From Vicinamibacterales bacterium (lineage in GTDB: Bacteria > Acidobacteriota > Vicinamibacteria > Vicinamibacterales > SCN-69-37), in assembly GCA_030827135.1 (NCBI GenBank), contig JAURFE010000001.1:1410593-1474592 (forward strand): a stretch of DNA of 64,000 nt, in the 5' to 3' direction. Position 1 is the first letter of the stretch, and each line of letters starts with the position of its first letter. Shown in pieces: positions 15,896 to 23,607 of the stretch. The notes under the pieces are model-generated. The model searched no databases, was not told the DNA's origin, and was given only the letters and a program-made list of their open reading frames with translations. The translations under genes and the position numbers were made by a program.

Positions 15896-16979
15896 TTCTG
15901 CAACGTCGCCCAACACGCAGCCGGAGGCGGCGCAGAATTGGCCTCAGTTTCGAAACACCCCGACACTCTCGGGCGTGACAGCGGCCGCGGTGCCGGCGGC
16001 GCTGCGGTTGCAGTGGACGTTTGACGCCGGAGCGGCGGTGGACTCGTCGGCGGCCATCGTTGATGGCGTTGTGTACGTGGGGGTCGGCGACGGCAGACTG
16101 CTGGCCATCGACGCCGCCACCGGCAAGCAGAAGTGGGCGTACCGGGCCGTGTCCGACGACTACGGCATCGGCGAGTCGTCGCCGGCCGTTGCCAACGGCA
16201 TCGTCTACATCGGCGACCTGAATGGCGTGTTTCACGCTGTGGATGCGGCGACCGGCAAGGCGCGCTGGACGTTCAAGACCGGCGCCGAGATCAAGTCGTC
16301 TCCGGTGGTCGCGTCAGGCAAAGTGCTGATCGGGTCCTACGACGGACACCTCTATGGCCTGGACGCCTCCACAGGGAAGCAGGCGTGGAAGGTGCAGACC
16401 GACAACTACGTGCACGCCACGCCGGCCATCTGGAACGGCGTGGCCTACTTCGGCGGGTGCGACGAGTTTTTCCATGGCGTGCGCATCAGCGACGGCGCGC
16501 ACGTGGTCTCGATGAACACCGAGGCCTACACCGCCGCCTCCCCCGCGATCGCCAGCGGTATCGCCTACTACGGGACGTTTGCCAATGAAGTGGTGGCGGT
16601 GGACATCGCCGCGAAAAAGGTGCGCTGGCGCTTCATGGACCCCGACCGGCAGTTCCCGTTCTACTCATCCGCCGCGCTCGCCAACGGGATGATGGTGCTC
16701 GGGGGGCGCGACAAGAACGTCCGCGCCATTGACCTCGGCACAGGTAGAGAGCGCTGGGTCTTCCCGACACGCGCCCGCGTCGAATCCTCCCCCGCCATCG
16801 TCGGCACGCGCGTCTTCGTGGGATCAAGCGACGGCAAGTTCTACGTGCTGGACCTCAACTCGGGCAAGCGACTCTGGGACTTCGAAGCCGGCGCGCCCAT
16901 CACCGCGTCGCCCGCCATCGCCGGCGGCCGTGTCGTCATCGGAGACGGCGACGGCCGCATCTACGCCTTCGGGCAATAG
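15804..16979 (+). CDS. PQQ-like (BamB-type) beta-propeller protein
   Basis: 391 residues. The signal peptide (about 1-23) is followed by a 7-8 bladed propeller with very regular repeats: LLAIDAATGKQKWAY, FHAVDAATGKARWTF, LYGLDASTGKQAWKV and so on. The start codon is inside a GAGGATT heptad array, and the codons just after the signal peptide (IPQSSILNS) come from the complementary array. It is the third propeller in the putative operon 12132-16979. The protein is exported; role unknown. BamB itself is a lipoprotein, and there is no lipobox here. Confidence 0.82.
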   Translation: MRIGISAIAGLVAMAASLPLLAAIPQSSILNSATSPNTQPEAAQNWPQFRNTPTLSGVTAAAVPAALRLQWTFDAGAAVDSSAAIVDGVVYVGVGDGRLLAIDAATGKQKWAYRAVSDDYGIGESSPAVANGIVYIGDLNGVFHAVDAATGKARWTFKTGAEIKSSPVVASGKVLIGSYDGHLYGLDASTGKQAWKVQTDNYVHATPAIWNGVAYFGGCDEFFHGVRISDGAHVVSMNTEAYTAASPAIASGIAYYGTFANEVVAVDIAAKKVRWRFMDPDRQFPFYSSAALANGMMVLGGRDKNVRAIDLGTGRERWVFPTRARVESSPAIVGTRVFVGSSDGKFYVLDLNSGKRLWDFEAGAPITASPAIAGGRVVIGDGDGRIYAFGQ

Positions 16980-17021
16980 CGTTCTCGCGTTTCACAACGA
17001 GACTCGGAGGGCTGGGAGTTC

Positions 17022-18224
17022 TCAGGGGTACGTAGGGCGCGCTGGGGTTGAGCGCGCCAGCGCAGCGACGTCGTAGGCAAATCGCAACAGGCCGCGGACG
17101 CCGGCGGATGTGTTGACCTGGACGGCGACGGTGGTGCCGGTGCTGCGCACGTGTACCAGCTCAGTCAGGTAGCCTGGGAAAAAGCCGCTGTGGCCCACGA
17201 CGGGACCGACCGGAGTGGTGGGCCGTACGATGACACCGAGTCCATACTGCACCTCTGGGCCGAGACGTGCCGGCACTGCGGAGTCGAGCATCAACGCTTT
17301 GCCCGGCGCAGACAAGGCGTCGCCGAGATACAGCGCATGTCCCCACCGTGCGAGGTCGCGAGGGCTGGTCGCAAATCCGCCGCCTCCCCACTCGAATTGC
17401 GGGTTGATGACGATCAGGCCGTCCTTGATCATTTCATCCGGAAAACCGAGTGGGTCCTTGGGACCAGCGTAGCCCTGCGCGAGCCCCGGGATTCTCCGGC
17501 TCGTCTGAGGCACCACACGCGTCAACTTCAGCGGACCCAGAAAGCGGGCTGCGATTTCGTCATAGGCCCTGGTGCCCATGACCTGTTCGAGCACCATGGC
17601 GAGCACGATGTAGTTGGTGTCCGAGTACTCCCAGCCCTCGCCCGCAGCAAACGCCGCTCTGGTGTCGAAGAGATACGCGAGCTGGTCTTCCGGTTTCCAC
17701 ACCCGATCGGGCTGGGCGCGGAGGTCGGCCGTGAATGCCGGATTCATTTCGTAGCGCACAAGGCCGCTCGTGTGCGTCATGAGATGGCGGATTGTGATGT
17801 CCCGCGCATTCGGCAGCCGGTCGAACCACGGACGGTCGCCAAGGTAGTTCGAGACTTTGGCATCAAGATCGAGACGCCTGTTGTCGATAAGTTGCACCGC
17901 GAGCGCGGCAAAAAACGTCTTGCCTGTGCTTCCGGCGAGGAGAAGGTCGTCAGTCGTGAGCGGAGTGCCCGTTGTCCGATCCGCGACCCCCGCCGTCGTC
18001 GCGTACACCGCGCCGTCCTTCGTCACGAGCCCGACCGACACGCCCGGGGCTCCAGAGGCCGGTTGCCACTTCGCGACAAGTTGCTGAAGCTGCTCCTGCA
18101 GCGAAGCCGCGGATTGTTGAGGTGCCTGCGCGGCCGAGAGGGTCGCAACGCCGACCACCACCGCACCGACCCATTGCGTCATTCCATTAACCCATTGCCC
18201 CATTGACCGATTCCATTGCCTCAT
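17022..18224 (-). CDS. Serine beta-lactamase-like hydrolase (class C / DD-peptidase fold)
   Basis: About 400 residues from ATG 18224, which overlaps the stop of the membrane-protein gene as ATGA. The serine motif is GSTGK (Ser99, Lys102), the second motif YSDTN and the third region HSGFFPG, as in class C beta-lactamases and esterase-like penicillin-binding proteins. A signal peptide follows an N-terminal segment (MRQWNRSMGQWVNGMTQW) that is nothing but translated 8-bp repeats; other in-frame ATGs at 18248, 18203 and 18182 are in the same array, so the true start is uncertain. The C-terminal STPARPTYP is the translation of a palindromic repeat. Confidence 0.83.
   Translation of the reverse strand: MRQWNRSMGQWVNGMTQWVGAVVVGVATLSAAQAPQQSAASLQEQLQQLVAKWQPASGAPGVSVGLVTKDGAVYATTAGVADRTTGTPLTTDDLLLAGSTGKTFFAALAVQLIDNRRLDLDAKVSNYLGDRPWFDRLPNARDITIRHLMTHTSGLVRYEMNPAFTADLRAQPDRVWKPEDQLAYLFDTRAAFAAGEGWEYSDTNYIVLAMVLEQVMGTRAYDEIAARFLGPLKLTRVVPQTSRRIPGLAQGYAGPKDPLGFPDEMIKDGLIVINPQFEWGGGGFATSPRDLARWGHALYLGDALSAPGKALMLDSAVPARLGPEVQYGLGVIVRPTTPVGPVVGHSGFFPGYLTELVHVRSTGTTVAVQVNTSAGVRGLLRFAYDVAALARSTPARPTYP
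17031..17058. repeat. Palindromic repeat at 3' end of serine hydrolase gene
   Basis: Rim CGTAGGG, arms GGCGCGCT/AGCGCGCC, loop GGGGTTG. It encodes the C-terminal tail of the minus-strand hydrolase gene. Confidence 0.88.
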
Positions 18225-18250
18225 TGTCCCGTTGCCCCATTGCCCCATTT
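18181..18250. repeat. ATTGCCCC octad array
   Basis: About nine degenerate copies of an 8-bp unit (ATTGCCCC; GGGGCAAT on the minus strand). It spans the 3' end of the membrane-protein gene, the ATGA junction and the start of the serine hydrolase gene. Confidence 0.85.
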
Positions 18251-18754
18251 TGAGAACGTCAGCGCCCAGAGCCCTGGCGCCCACGCAAGGGTCCACGCCA
18301 CCAGATGCCACACGTAGTTGCGGCCACCTGCGGGAGCGTGCTCGGTCCAGATGCCGGAGACGAAGTAGAAGGCAGCGCCACTCGCCACCGCGGCGACGAC
18401 GCCACGTGCGATCCACTCACCGACCCGACCCACACCCTGCCGCAGCCACGCGTTGATAGCCGCGAGCACGATCCACATGAACGCCCAGGCGGCGATGAGT
18501 CCGCCGAGGTATCCCAGCGTGCCGGCGACGGCATAAAACGCGAGTGCACCAGCAACGCCGGCCACGATGCCGCCGAGGGAGCCACGCGCCAGCGCACCAG
18601 CGGCGTGGCCAAGCACAACGCCGACGGCGAGCAACAACGCTGCACCATGCACAATGCCGGCCGTCGTCGTATGACGCACGCCGTATTCGAACCAGATGTA
18701 GTCGCCGATGGTCGCCACCAGTGCCACGACGAGCGGCCGGACGATGTGGGACAT
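18221..18754 (-). CDS. Small polytopic membrane protein, unknown function
   Basis: 177 residues with about five hydrophobic helices (roughly 5-22, 34-53, 60-85, 88-105, 118-135 and a C-terminal one), Gly/Ala-rich. No family is recognised with confidence. The last residues KWGNGATGQ come from the 8-bp repeat array. The stop overlaps the ATG of the serine hydrolase gene (ATGA at 18221-18224). The start ATG has TAATCT 6 nt upstream, the same leaderless geometry as neighbours. Confidence 0.7.
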   Translation of the reverse strand: MSHIVRPLVVALVATIGDYIWFEYGVRHTTTAGIVHGAALLLAVGVVLGHAAGALARGSLGGIVAGVAGALAFYAVAGTLGYLGGLIAAWAFMWIVLAAINAWLRQGVGRVGEWIARGVVAAVASGAAFYFVSGIWTEHAPAGGRNYVWHLVAWTLAWAPGLWALTFSKWGNGATGQ

Positions 18755-18760
18755 CGCCGC

Positions 18761-18766
18761 AGATTA
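18761..18766 (-). promoter_or_regulatory. -10-like TAATCT, leaderless geometry
   Basis: TAATCT on the minus strand lies 6 nt before the ATG at 18754. Confidence 0.55.
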
Positions 18767-18777
18767 TGTCACCGGGC

Positions 18778-19278
18778 TCAGGATTGGCGAGCGGGCGGTG
18801 GGACGGGCGGACGTGGCCTCGGGGTGCGATGGGACGTCGGCGGTTCAGCGCCCGGCCAACTGCGTACAACAGCCGCCCGCACACCGAAGTACGCCAGCAA
18901 TCCGATCGGGCCGGCCAGGAACGTCAGGCCCAGACACGGCACCACGTACCAGTGCGGCACCTCAAGGCGCTGCGCGTCCCGCACTTCCCACGCGCCGACA
19001 AACAAATCGAACGCCAGGTAGTGCACCCACCCCGCCAGCAGGAGCCATTCATTCCGAAACATCTCACCCACGTCGTGAATGGACGAGAAGCCACCCTTGA
19101 AACTTCCGACGTCACTGATCATGACGACGAAATAGAGGAGCGAGAGGAGCCCCGGAATCAGATACGCCGCGAAGATGCGCGTCCATTTCCAGAGCGGCAG
19201 CACCACCAGCAGTACCCAGCCGGGCAACACCAGCGCATTGCTGATAGTGAAGATGTCCGCGACAGTCAACTGGGACAC
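18778..19278 (-). CDS. ABA4-like (DUF4281) membrane protein
   Basis: 166 residues with four hydrophobic helices. The core HYLAFDLFVGAWEVRDAQR followed by PHWYVVPCLGLTFLAGPIGLL is the signature of the ABA4/DUF4281 family, named after a plant protein needed for neoxanthin formation. In bacteria its role is unassigned. A Pro/Arg-rich tail (about 145-166) is cytoplasmic and probably disordered. GTG start with TAAAAT 6 nt upstream. Confidence 0.83.
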   Translation of the reverse strand: MSQLTVADIFTISNALVLPGWVLLVVLPLWKWTRIFAAYLIPGLLSLLYFVVMISDVGSFKGGFSSIHDVGEMFRNEWLLLAGWVHYLAFDLFVGAWEVRDAQRLEVPHWYVVPCLGLTFLAGPIGLLAYFGVRAAVVRSWPGAEPPTSHRTPRPRPPVPPPARQS

Positions 19279-19284
19279 AGCTCC

Positions 19285-19290
19285 ATTTTA
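19285..19290 (-). promoter_or_regulatory. -10-like TAAAAT, leaderless geometry
   Basis: TAAAAT on the minus strand is 6 nt before the GTG at 19278. Confidence 0.55.
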
Positions 19291-19298
19291 CTCCCGGC

Positions 19299-19700
19299 TT
19301 ACCGCAGGCGTGTCACCACGTCCGGCGGCAGTTCCACCGAGCGGACGCCCCGATCCGGCACGGTCTCTACGCACACGGAGGTCATCGCTCCGGTCGCGAG
19401 GATGTCGGTGCCGCGCCTCAGGGTGAATCCGTATCTGAGCGAGCGACGCCCTACGGCCTCGACTCGTACGTCCACCTCAAATTCGTCCTCGAAATGCAGC
19501 GGGCCCTTGAAGTCACACGAGGCAGACACCCGCGGGTATCCGAGGCGCCCCCCCGGAGGCGCGATCTGCAGGCCCAGTGAGCGCCACAATGCGTGCTCGG
19601 CTTCTTCCATGTAGCGGAAATACCAACTGAAGTGGACGATACCGGCCATATCGGTCTCGGCAAACTGCACGCGGCGTCGGTAACAGAACTCAGCAGGCAT
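19299..19700 (-). CDS. Acyl-CoA thioesterase (4HBT hotdog family)
   Basis: 133 residues, a single hotdog domain. The N-terminal motif FAETDMAGIVHFSWYFRYMEEAE holds the catalytic Asp17 of the 4-hydroxybenzoyl-CoA thioesterase family. It hydrolyses an acyl- or aroyl-CoA in the cytoplasm; substrate not predictable. The gene is divergent from the TonB receptor with only 22 bp between the two ATGs. Confidence 0.88.
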   Translation of the reverse strand: MPAEFCYRRRVQFAETDMAGIVHFSWYFRYMEEAEHALWRSLGLQIAPPGGRLGYPRVSASCDFKGPLHFEDEFEVDVRVEAVGRRSLRYGFTLRRGTDILATGAMTSVCVETVPDRGVRSVELPPDVVTRLR

Positions 19701-19708
19701 GGCCTTTC

Positions 19709-19716
19709 ACTATACT
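19709..19716. promoter_or_regulatory. Overlapping divergent -10 boxes
   Basis: ACTATACT gives TATACT on the plus strand (6 nt before the receptor ATG at 19723) and TATAGT on the minus strand (8 nt before the thioesterase ATG at 19700). The whole intergenic space is 22 bp, so both messages would be leaderless and initiation on one strand would compete with the other. Confidence 0.6.
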
Positions 19717-19722
19717 GACGGC

Positions 19723-22700
19723 ATGCGTTTTTTGATTCGATCTCTCGCCCTGGCGGCGATCCTCCTCCTGACCGTCACGCGAACGGTCTCGGCGCAGACG
19801 GGCGCCACGCTCTCTGGTGTCGTGCAGGACGGCTCGGGCGGAGTGCTGCCTGGCGCAGTCGTCGTGGCGCGCCAGGTCGCGACCGGTGCCACTCGTGAAA
19901 CGGTGTCCGGGGCCGACGGCCGCTTCGCGATGGGCAGTCTCCAGGCCGGAGCCTACGAGGTGCGGGCAGAGTTGAACGGTTTTCGCCCCCTCCTCAGATC
20001 CGGCATCAATCTGACGGTCGGTGAAAATGCCTCGCTCACGCTGACGATGACGGTGGGCGCGGCAGAGGTCGTCACCGTGACCGGTGCGGCGTCGCAGGTC
20101 AACACGCGAACCTCCGAGCTCAGCTACCTGGTCGATCAGCGCACGATGGCGCAGATTCCGGTGAACGGCCGCAACTACACCGACCTCATGTCGTTGCTGC
20201 CGGCGGTGACCCCGTTCCCGCATCGCGACAACGGCTCGGTGGTCGCGCATGGCCTCGCGATGAGTGTGAACGGGCAGGACCCACGCGCGAACGTCTACCT
20301 GCTCGACGGCACGTTGCTCAACGACTTCACCAACAGCCCGGCAGGATCGGCAGCAGGCACCGCCCTCGGCATGGACACCGTGCAGGAGTTCCGGCTTGAG
20401 TCGAACACCTATCGCGCGGAGTTTGGCCGCAATATCGGCGGACAGATCAACGCGATCACCAAGTCAGGCACCAATCGCCTCGCCGGCAGCGCGTTTGAGT
20501 TCCATCGCAACGAGGCGCTCGATGCGAAGGGGTACTTCGACACCGGTGACAAGCCCGACTTCATGCGCAACCAGTTCGGCGGCACGCTGGGCGGTCCGGT
20601 CCGTCGCGATCGGCTGTTTTTCTTCGGCGGCTACGAAGCCCTGATCGAAAACCTCGGCCGCACGGTGGTGACGACCGTGCCCGACGCCAACGCACGGCTC
20701 GGTGTGGTGAATGGCGTGACCATCCCGATCAATGCGGCGGTGGTCCCGTTCCTCAACGAATTTCCGCGCGCCAACGGCGAGTCGATCGGCAGTGGTCTCG
20801 CACGGTACACCTTCCCCTTCGATCAGACACTCCGGCAGCACTTCCTGCAGGGGCGCGTTGATGCGGTGCTCGCCAACGGTGCGCAGCTCTTCACGCGCTA
20901 CACGTTTGACGACGCCGAGCAGCGGCTGCCGACCGACTTTCCGCAGTTTCCCCGGTCGTTCATCTCGACCAACCAGTACCTGACCGCCGAGTACCGCCAG
21001 TCGTTGTCGAGTTCGTCGTTTCACACACTGCGGGCCGGCTACAGCCGCACGCGTGTTGGACAGGACATTGAAGCCAACACGGCAACACCGCTGCCCGTCT
21101 TTGCGCCTGGCCGCGAGTTCACGGGTGCCATTGATATCGGCGGCATGCCGCGCTTCGGCCCCCAGCTCTCGGCCCGCCTGCGCCTGCGGCAGGACGTGTT
21201 CAGCCTGAACTACGACATCACGCACACGCGCGGCAAACATCTCTTCAAGGCGGGTGTGGTCGGCGAGCACTACGTGTCGAGCGAGTTCAACCCGACGTTC
21301 AGCCTCGGTGTGTTCCGGTTTGCCAGCATCAGTACGTTCCTGCGTGCCACGCCAGCGTCGTTCATCGGGCTCACGCCGCAGGGCGACACCAACCGCAAGT
21401 GGCCGTTCACGGTATATGGCGCCTATCTGCAGGACGACTGGCAGGTGCGGCCCAACCTCACGCTGAACCTTGGCGTGCGCGTTGAGGGTTCCACCATGCC
21501 GGTGGACGAAGGCAACCGCGACATCAACATGCGTGACCTGCTCGGAGTGCCCGAGATTGGCCGGCTGTACAAGAACCCGGCGCCGACGATCTCTCCGCGT
21601 GTCGGTGCCGCGTGGAATGTGCGCGCGGACGGCCGCACGTCCATCCGCGGTGGCTACGGGCTGTACTACAACACCAATAACCATCAGAACCTGATCGTCA
21701 CGGTCACCAACCCGCCTGCGACTCCGCGCGTGGTCATTGCCGCGCCGTCGTTTCCCGTCCCGCAGTTCGAGCGCCTCTCCGGCATCTCGATTCGCCCGAT
21801 GCAGTACGACATCCAGTTGCCACGCGTCCACATGTGGAACCTCAACGTGCAGCAGGAGCTCTTCGCCGACTGGGTCGTGATGGTGGGTTACGCCGGGTCG
21901 CGCGGCAAGCACCTGTGGCGCAACTCCGATGTCAACGTGCCGACGCCGACGACGCTGTCGGACGGGACGCTGTTTTACGCAGCTGGCCTTACTCGTCCCA
22001 ACACGCGTTACTCCGCGATCGAGCTCAAGTCGAGTGACGGCAACTCCTGGTACAAGGCGTTCATCGTCGAAATGAAAAAGCGATGGAGCAATGGGCTGCA
22101 GGTGCAGTCGTCCTACACATGGTCGGAGTCGGAGGACACCACGCAGAACTCGACGTTCTTCTCGGACTCAACGACCGCCACGACGTCGGCGATGCCGGAG
22201 TTCATCAAGGACTACAACAAGGGGTATTCGGACTTTCATGCGAAGCACAACTGGGTGACCAACTTTGTGTGGGAGCCGTTCAGCGGATGGCGCCTGTCGG
22301 GCATCTACCGCATGCGGAGCGGCAGCCCGCTCACGCCGTTTGTGCAGACCAACCGATCGCGTTCGCTCTGGTCGCCATCGCTCGGGCCGGGCACCGGTCC
22401 CGATCGTCCCAGCTACGCGCCGGGATACGGCCCGAACAACGCTGTCACGGGCGACCCGACGCGCTGGTTCAACCCGGCGGCATTCCGGCTTCAGCCCATC
22501 GGCACGTTCGGCACTGTGGGCCGCAACGAACTGATCGGACCCGACCTGCAGACGATGGACCTGGCGCTGAGCAGGACGATCGGCCTGCGCCGCCTGTCGA
22601 TGGGCCGTGGGACGATCGAACTGCGCGCGGAAGTGTTCAACCTCTTCAACCGCGCCAACTTCGGCCCCCCGTCGCTGGTCGCCTTCTCCGGCACCGCCAA

Positions 22701-22791
22701 CGACGAACCCGTCTTGTCGTCGTTCGGCCAGATCCGCTCGACGATCACATCGGGACGCCAGGCACAGCTGGGTGTCAGAATCTCGTTCTGA
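19723..22791 (+). CDS. TonB-dependent receptor, Oar-like
   Basis: 1022 residues. Signal peptide 1-25 (ending VSAQ), carboxypeptidase-regulatory-like domain (about 27-110: GVVQDGSGGVLPGAVV, LQAGAYEVRAELNGF), plug domain (about 130-250: IPVNGRNYTDLMSLLPAV, YLLDG, GGQINAITKSGTN) and a long 22-strand-type barrel ending in the aromatic QLGVRISF. It belongs to the same class as the partial receptor at the left edge. Substrate unknown; homologues are abundant in Acidobacteriota, and Oar of Myxococcus is the best-known member. Start ATG 19723 gives the signal peptide directly and has TATACT 6 nt upstream. Confidence 0.93.
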   Translation: MRFLIRSLALAAILLLTVTRTVSAQTGATLSGVVQDGSGGVLPGAVVVARQVATGATRETVSGADGRFAMGSLQAGAYEVRAELNGFRPLLRSGINLTVGENASLTLTMTVGAAEVVTVTGAASQVNTRTSELSYLVDQRTMAQIPVNGRNYTDLMSLLPAVTPFPHRDNGSVVAHGLAMSVNGQDPRANVYLLDGTLLNDFTNSPAGSAAGTALGMDTVQEFRLESNTYRAEFGRNIGGQINAITKSGTNRLAGSAFEFHRNEALDAKGYFDTGDKPDFMRNQFGGTLGGPVRRDRLFFFGGYEALIENLGRTVVTTVPDANARLGVVNGVTIPINAAVVPFLNEFPRANGESIGSGLARYTFPFDQTLRQHFLQGRVDAVLANGAQLFTRYTFDDAEQRLPTDFPQFPRSFISTNQYLTAEYRQSLSSSSFHTLRAGYSRTRVGQDIEANTATPLPVFAPGREFTGAIDIGGMPRFGPQLSARLRLRQDVFSLNYDITHTRGKHLFKAGVVGEHYVSSEFNPTFSLGVFRFASISTFLRATPASFIGLTPQGDTNRKWPFTVYGAYLQDDWQVRPNLTLNLGVRVEGSTMPVDEGNRDINMRDLLGVPEIGRLYKNPAPTISPRVGAAWNVRADGRTSIRGGYGLYYNTNNHQNLIVTVTNPPATPRVVIAAPSFPVPQFERLSGISIRPMQYDIQLPRVHMWNLNVQQELFADWVVMVGYAGSRGKHLWRNSDVNVPTPTTLSDGTLFYAAGLTRPNTRYSAIELKSSDGNSWYKAFIVEMKKRWSNGLQVQSSYTWSESEDTTQNSTFFSDSTTATTSAMPEFIKDYNKGYSDFHAKHNWVTNFVWEPFSGWRLSGIYRMRSGSPLTPFVQTNRSRSLWSPSLGPGTGPDRPSYAPGYGPNNAVTGDPTRWFNPAAFRLQPIGTFGTVGRNELIGPDLQTMDLALSRTIGLRRLSMGRGTIELRAEVFNLFNRANFGPPSLVAFSGTANDEPVLSSFGQIRSTITSGRQAQLGVRISF

Positions 22792-22798
22792 CGCTCTC

Positions 22799-22819
22799 GG
22801 TCCAGGGTCCAGTAGTCCA
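22799..22819 (+). repeat. GGTCCAG heptad array
   Basis: Three 7-bp units directly after the receptor gene; the first two are exact. Confidence 0.75.
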
Positions 22820-22860
22820 AGGGCGCGATACCTGGTGCCGTACGTAGGTACCGTACGCAG

Positions 22861-23016
22861 GGCCGCCTGAACTTGAGGCGGCCATCGTGGCGCGCTCAAG
22901 TTCAGCGCGCCCTACGACGAGGCGCGATCACCCCCAGCGCGCCCTACGACGAGGCGCGATCACCCCCAGCGCGCCCTACAAGGAGACGCGCTCACCCCCA
23001 GCGCACCCTGCGACGG
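22861..23016. repeat. Palindromic repeat cluster with 4 x 32-bp tandem array
   Basis: One copy at 22861-22883 (arms GGCCGCCT/AGGCGGCC, loop GAACTTG) is followed by four tandem units starting at 22889, 22921, 22953 and 22985. The exact 32-bp spacing includes the rim CCTACGACGA. The first tandem unit has perfect arms GGCGCGCT/AGCGCGCC; the next two have one mismatch; the fourth is decayed. There is no unique spacer, so it is not CRISPR. The 22792-23062 gap between genes holds nothing else but heptad arrays. Confidence 0.93.
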
Positions 23017-23020
23017 CCCC

Positions 23021-23048
23021 TGGACCTTGGACCCTGGCCCCTGGACCG
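23021..23048 (+). repeat. TGGACCN heptad array
   Basis: Four 7-bp units (TGGACCT, TGGACCC, TGGCCCC, TGGACCG) upstream of the EamA-like gene. The junction of units 1 and 2 makes TTGGAC, used here as the -35. Confidence 0.8.
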
Positions 23049-23055
23049 CTAGTAT
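23027..23055 (+). promoter_or_regulatory. Promoter of the EamA-like gene
   Basis: TTGGAC (23027-23032), exactly 17 bp, TAGTAT (23050-23055), then 7 nt to the ATG at 23063. The -35 box is formed by the heptad array. Confidence 0.65.
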
Positions 23056-23062
23056 GTAGTCC

Positions 23063-23515
23063 ATGCATTGGGTGGTCTTCGCGTTAGGAGCGGCGTTGTC
23101 GTGGGGGCTGTATGGCCCTGCGCTTCACCAGGGACAGGTCAAACTCGGCAGCCCGTTCAAGGCGCTGCTCTGTGTCGGGGTCGCCTACTTCATTGTCGGC
23201 GTCATGGTGCCGATGGTGGTACTGGCGTCTCAGGGACAGCTCACCAAGGGCTGGACAATGGATGGCGCGATGGGTGCGACAGCCGCAGGGATGCTCGGTG
23301 CCATCGGCGCCGTGTTCATCATCTATGCGTTCCGCGCAGGAGGGCTGCCGACCTACGTGATGCCGTTGGTCTTCGGCGGCGCACCTGTCGTCAATGTGTT
23401 GTTCACCATGTACCTCCACCCGCCCAAGGAATCACCGAACCCGCTGCTGTATCTCGGGTTCATCCTCGTCGCGGCGGGGGCGTCGCTGGTGTTGTACTTC
23501 AAGCCGCAGGCGTAA
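23063..23515 (+). CDS. EamA-like / DMT-superfamily small membrane protein
   Basis: 150 residues with four to five hydrophobic helices (about 2-18, 33-53, 71-92, 98-115, 127-145). The pattern ALSWGLYGPALHQGQ and AYFIVGV with a C-terminal GFILVAAGASLVLYF resembles half of an EamA-type transporter. It may pair as a homodimer, as small DMT proteins do. Substrate unknown. Followed by a strong hairpin terminator. Confidence 0.72.
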   Translation: MHWVVFALGAALSWGLYGPALHQGQVKLGSPFKALLCVGVAYFIVGVMVPMVVLASQGQLTKGWTMDGAMGATAAGMLGAIGAVFIIYAFRAGGLPTYVMPLVFGGAPVVNVLFTMYLHPPKESPNPLLYLGFILVAAGASLVLYFKPQA

Positions 23516-23521
23516 CGACGC

Positions 23522-23565
23522 CGGGTGTCTTTTTTCGCTCTCAGCGTCAGCAAAAAAGACACCCG
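23522..23565. terminator. Bidirectional terminator hairpin
   Basis: Perfect 14-bp arms (23522-23535 and 23552-23565) with core GGGTGTC followed by six T, and six A followed by GACACCC; 16-nt loop. It ends the plus-strand EamA-like gene; the A/T tracts would also serve the minus strand. Confidence 0.8.
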
Positions 23566-23579
23566 ACGTCTTGACCATC

Positions 23580-23607
23580 GGCGCGCTTCAAGTTCAGCGC
23601 GCCCTAC
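23580..23607. repeat. Palindromic repeat at metalloprotease stop
   Basis: Arms GGCGCGCT/AGCGCGCC, loop TCAAGTTC, rim CTAC. The rim's CTA (23604-23606) is the TAG stop codon of the minus-strand metalloprotease gene. Confidence 0.88.

Noticed and set aside
22889..23016. Possible CRISPR array (four repeats at 32-bp steps)
   Set aside because: There are no unique spacers; the units are contiguous palindromes of the window-wide repeat family and there are no cas genes.
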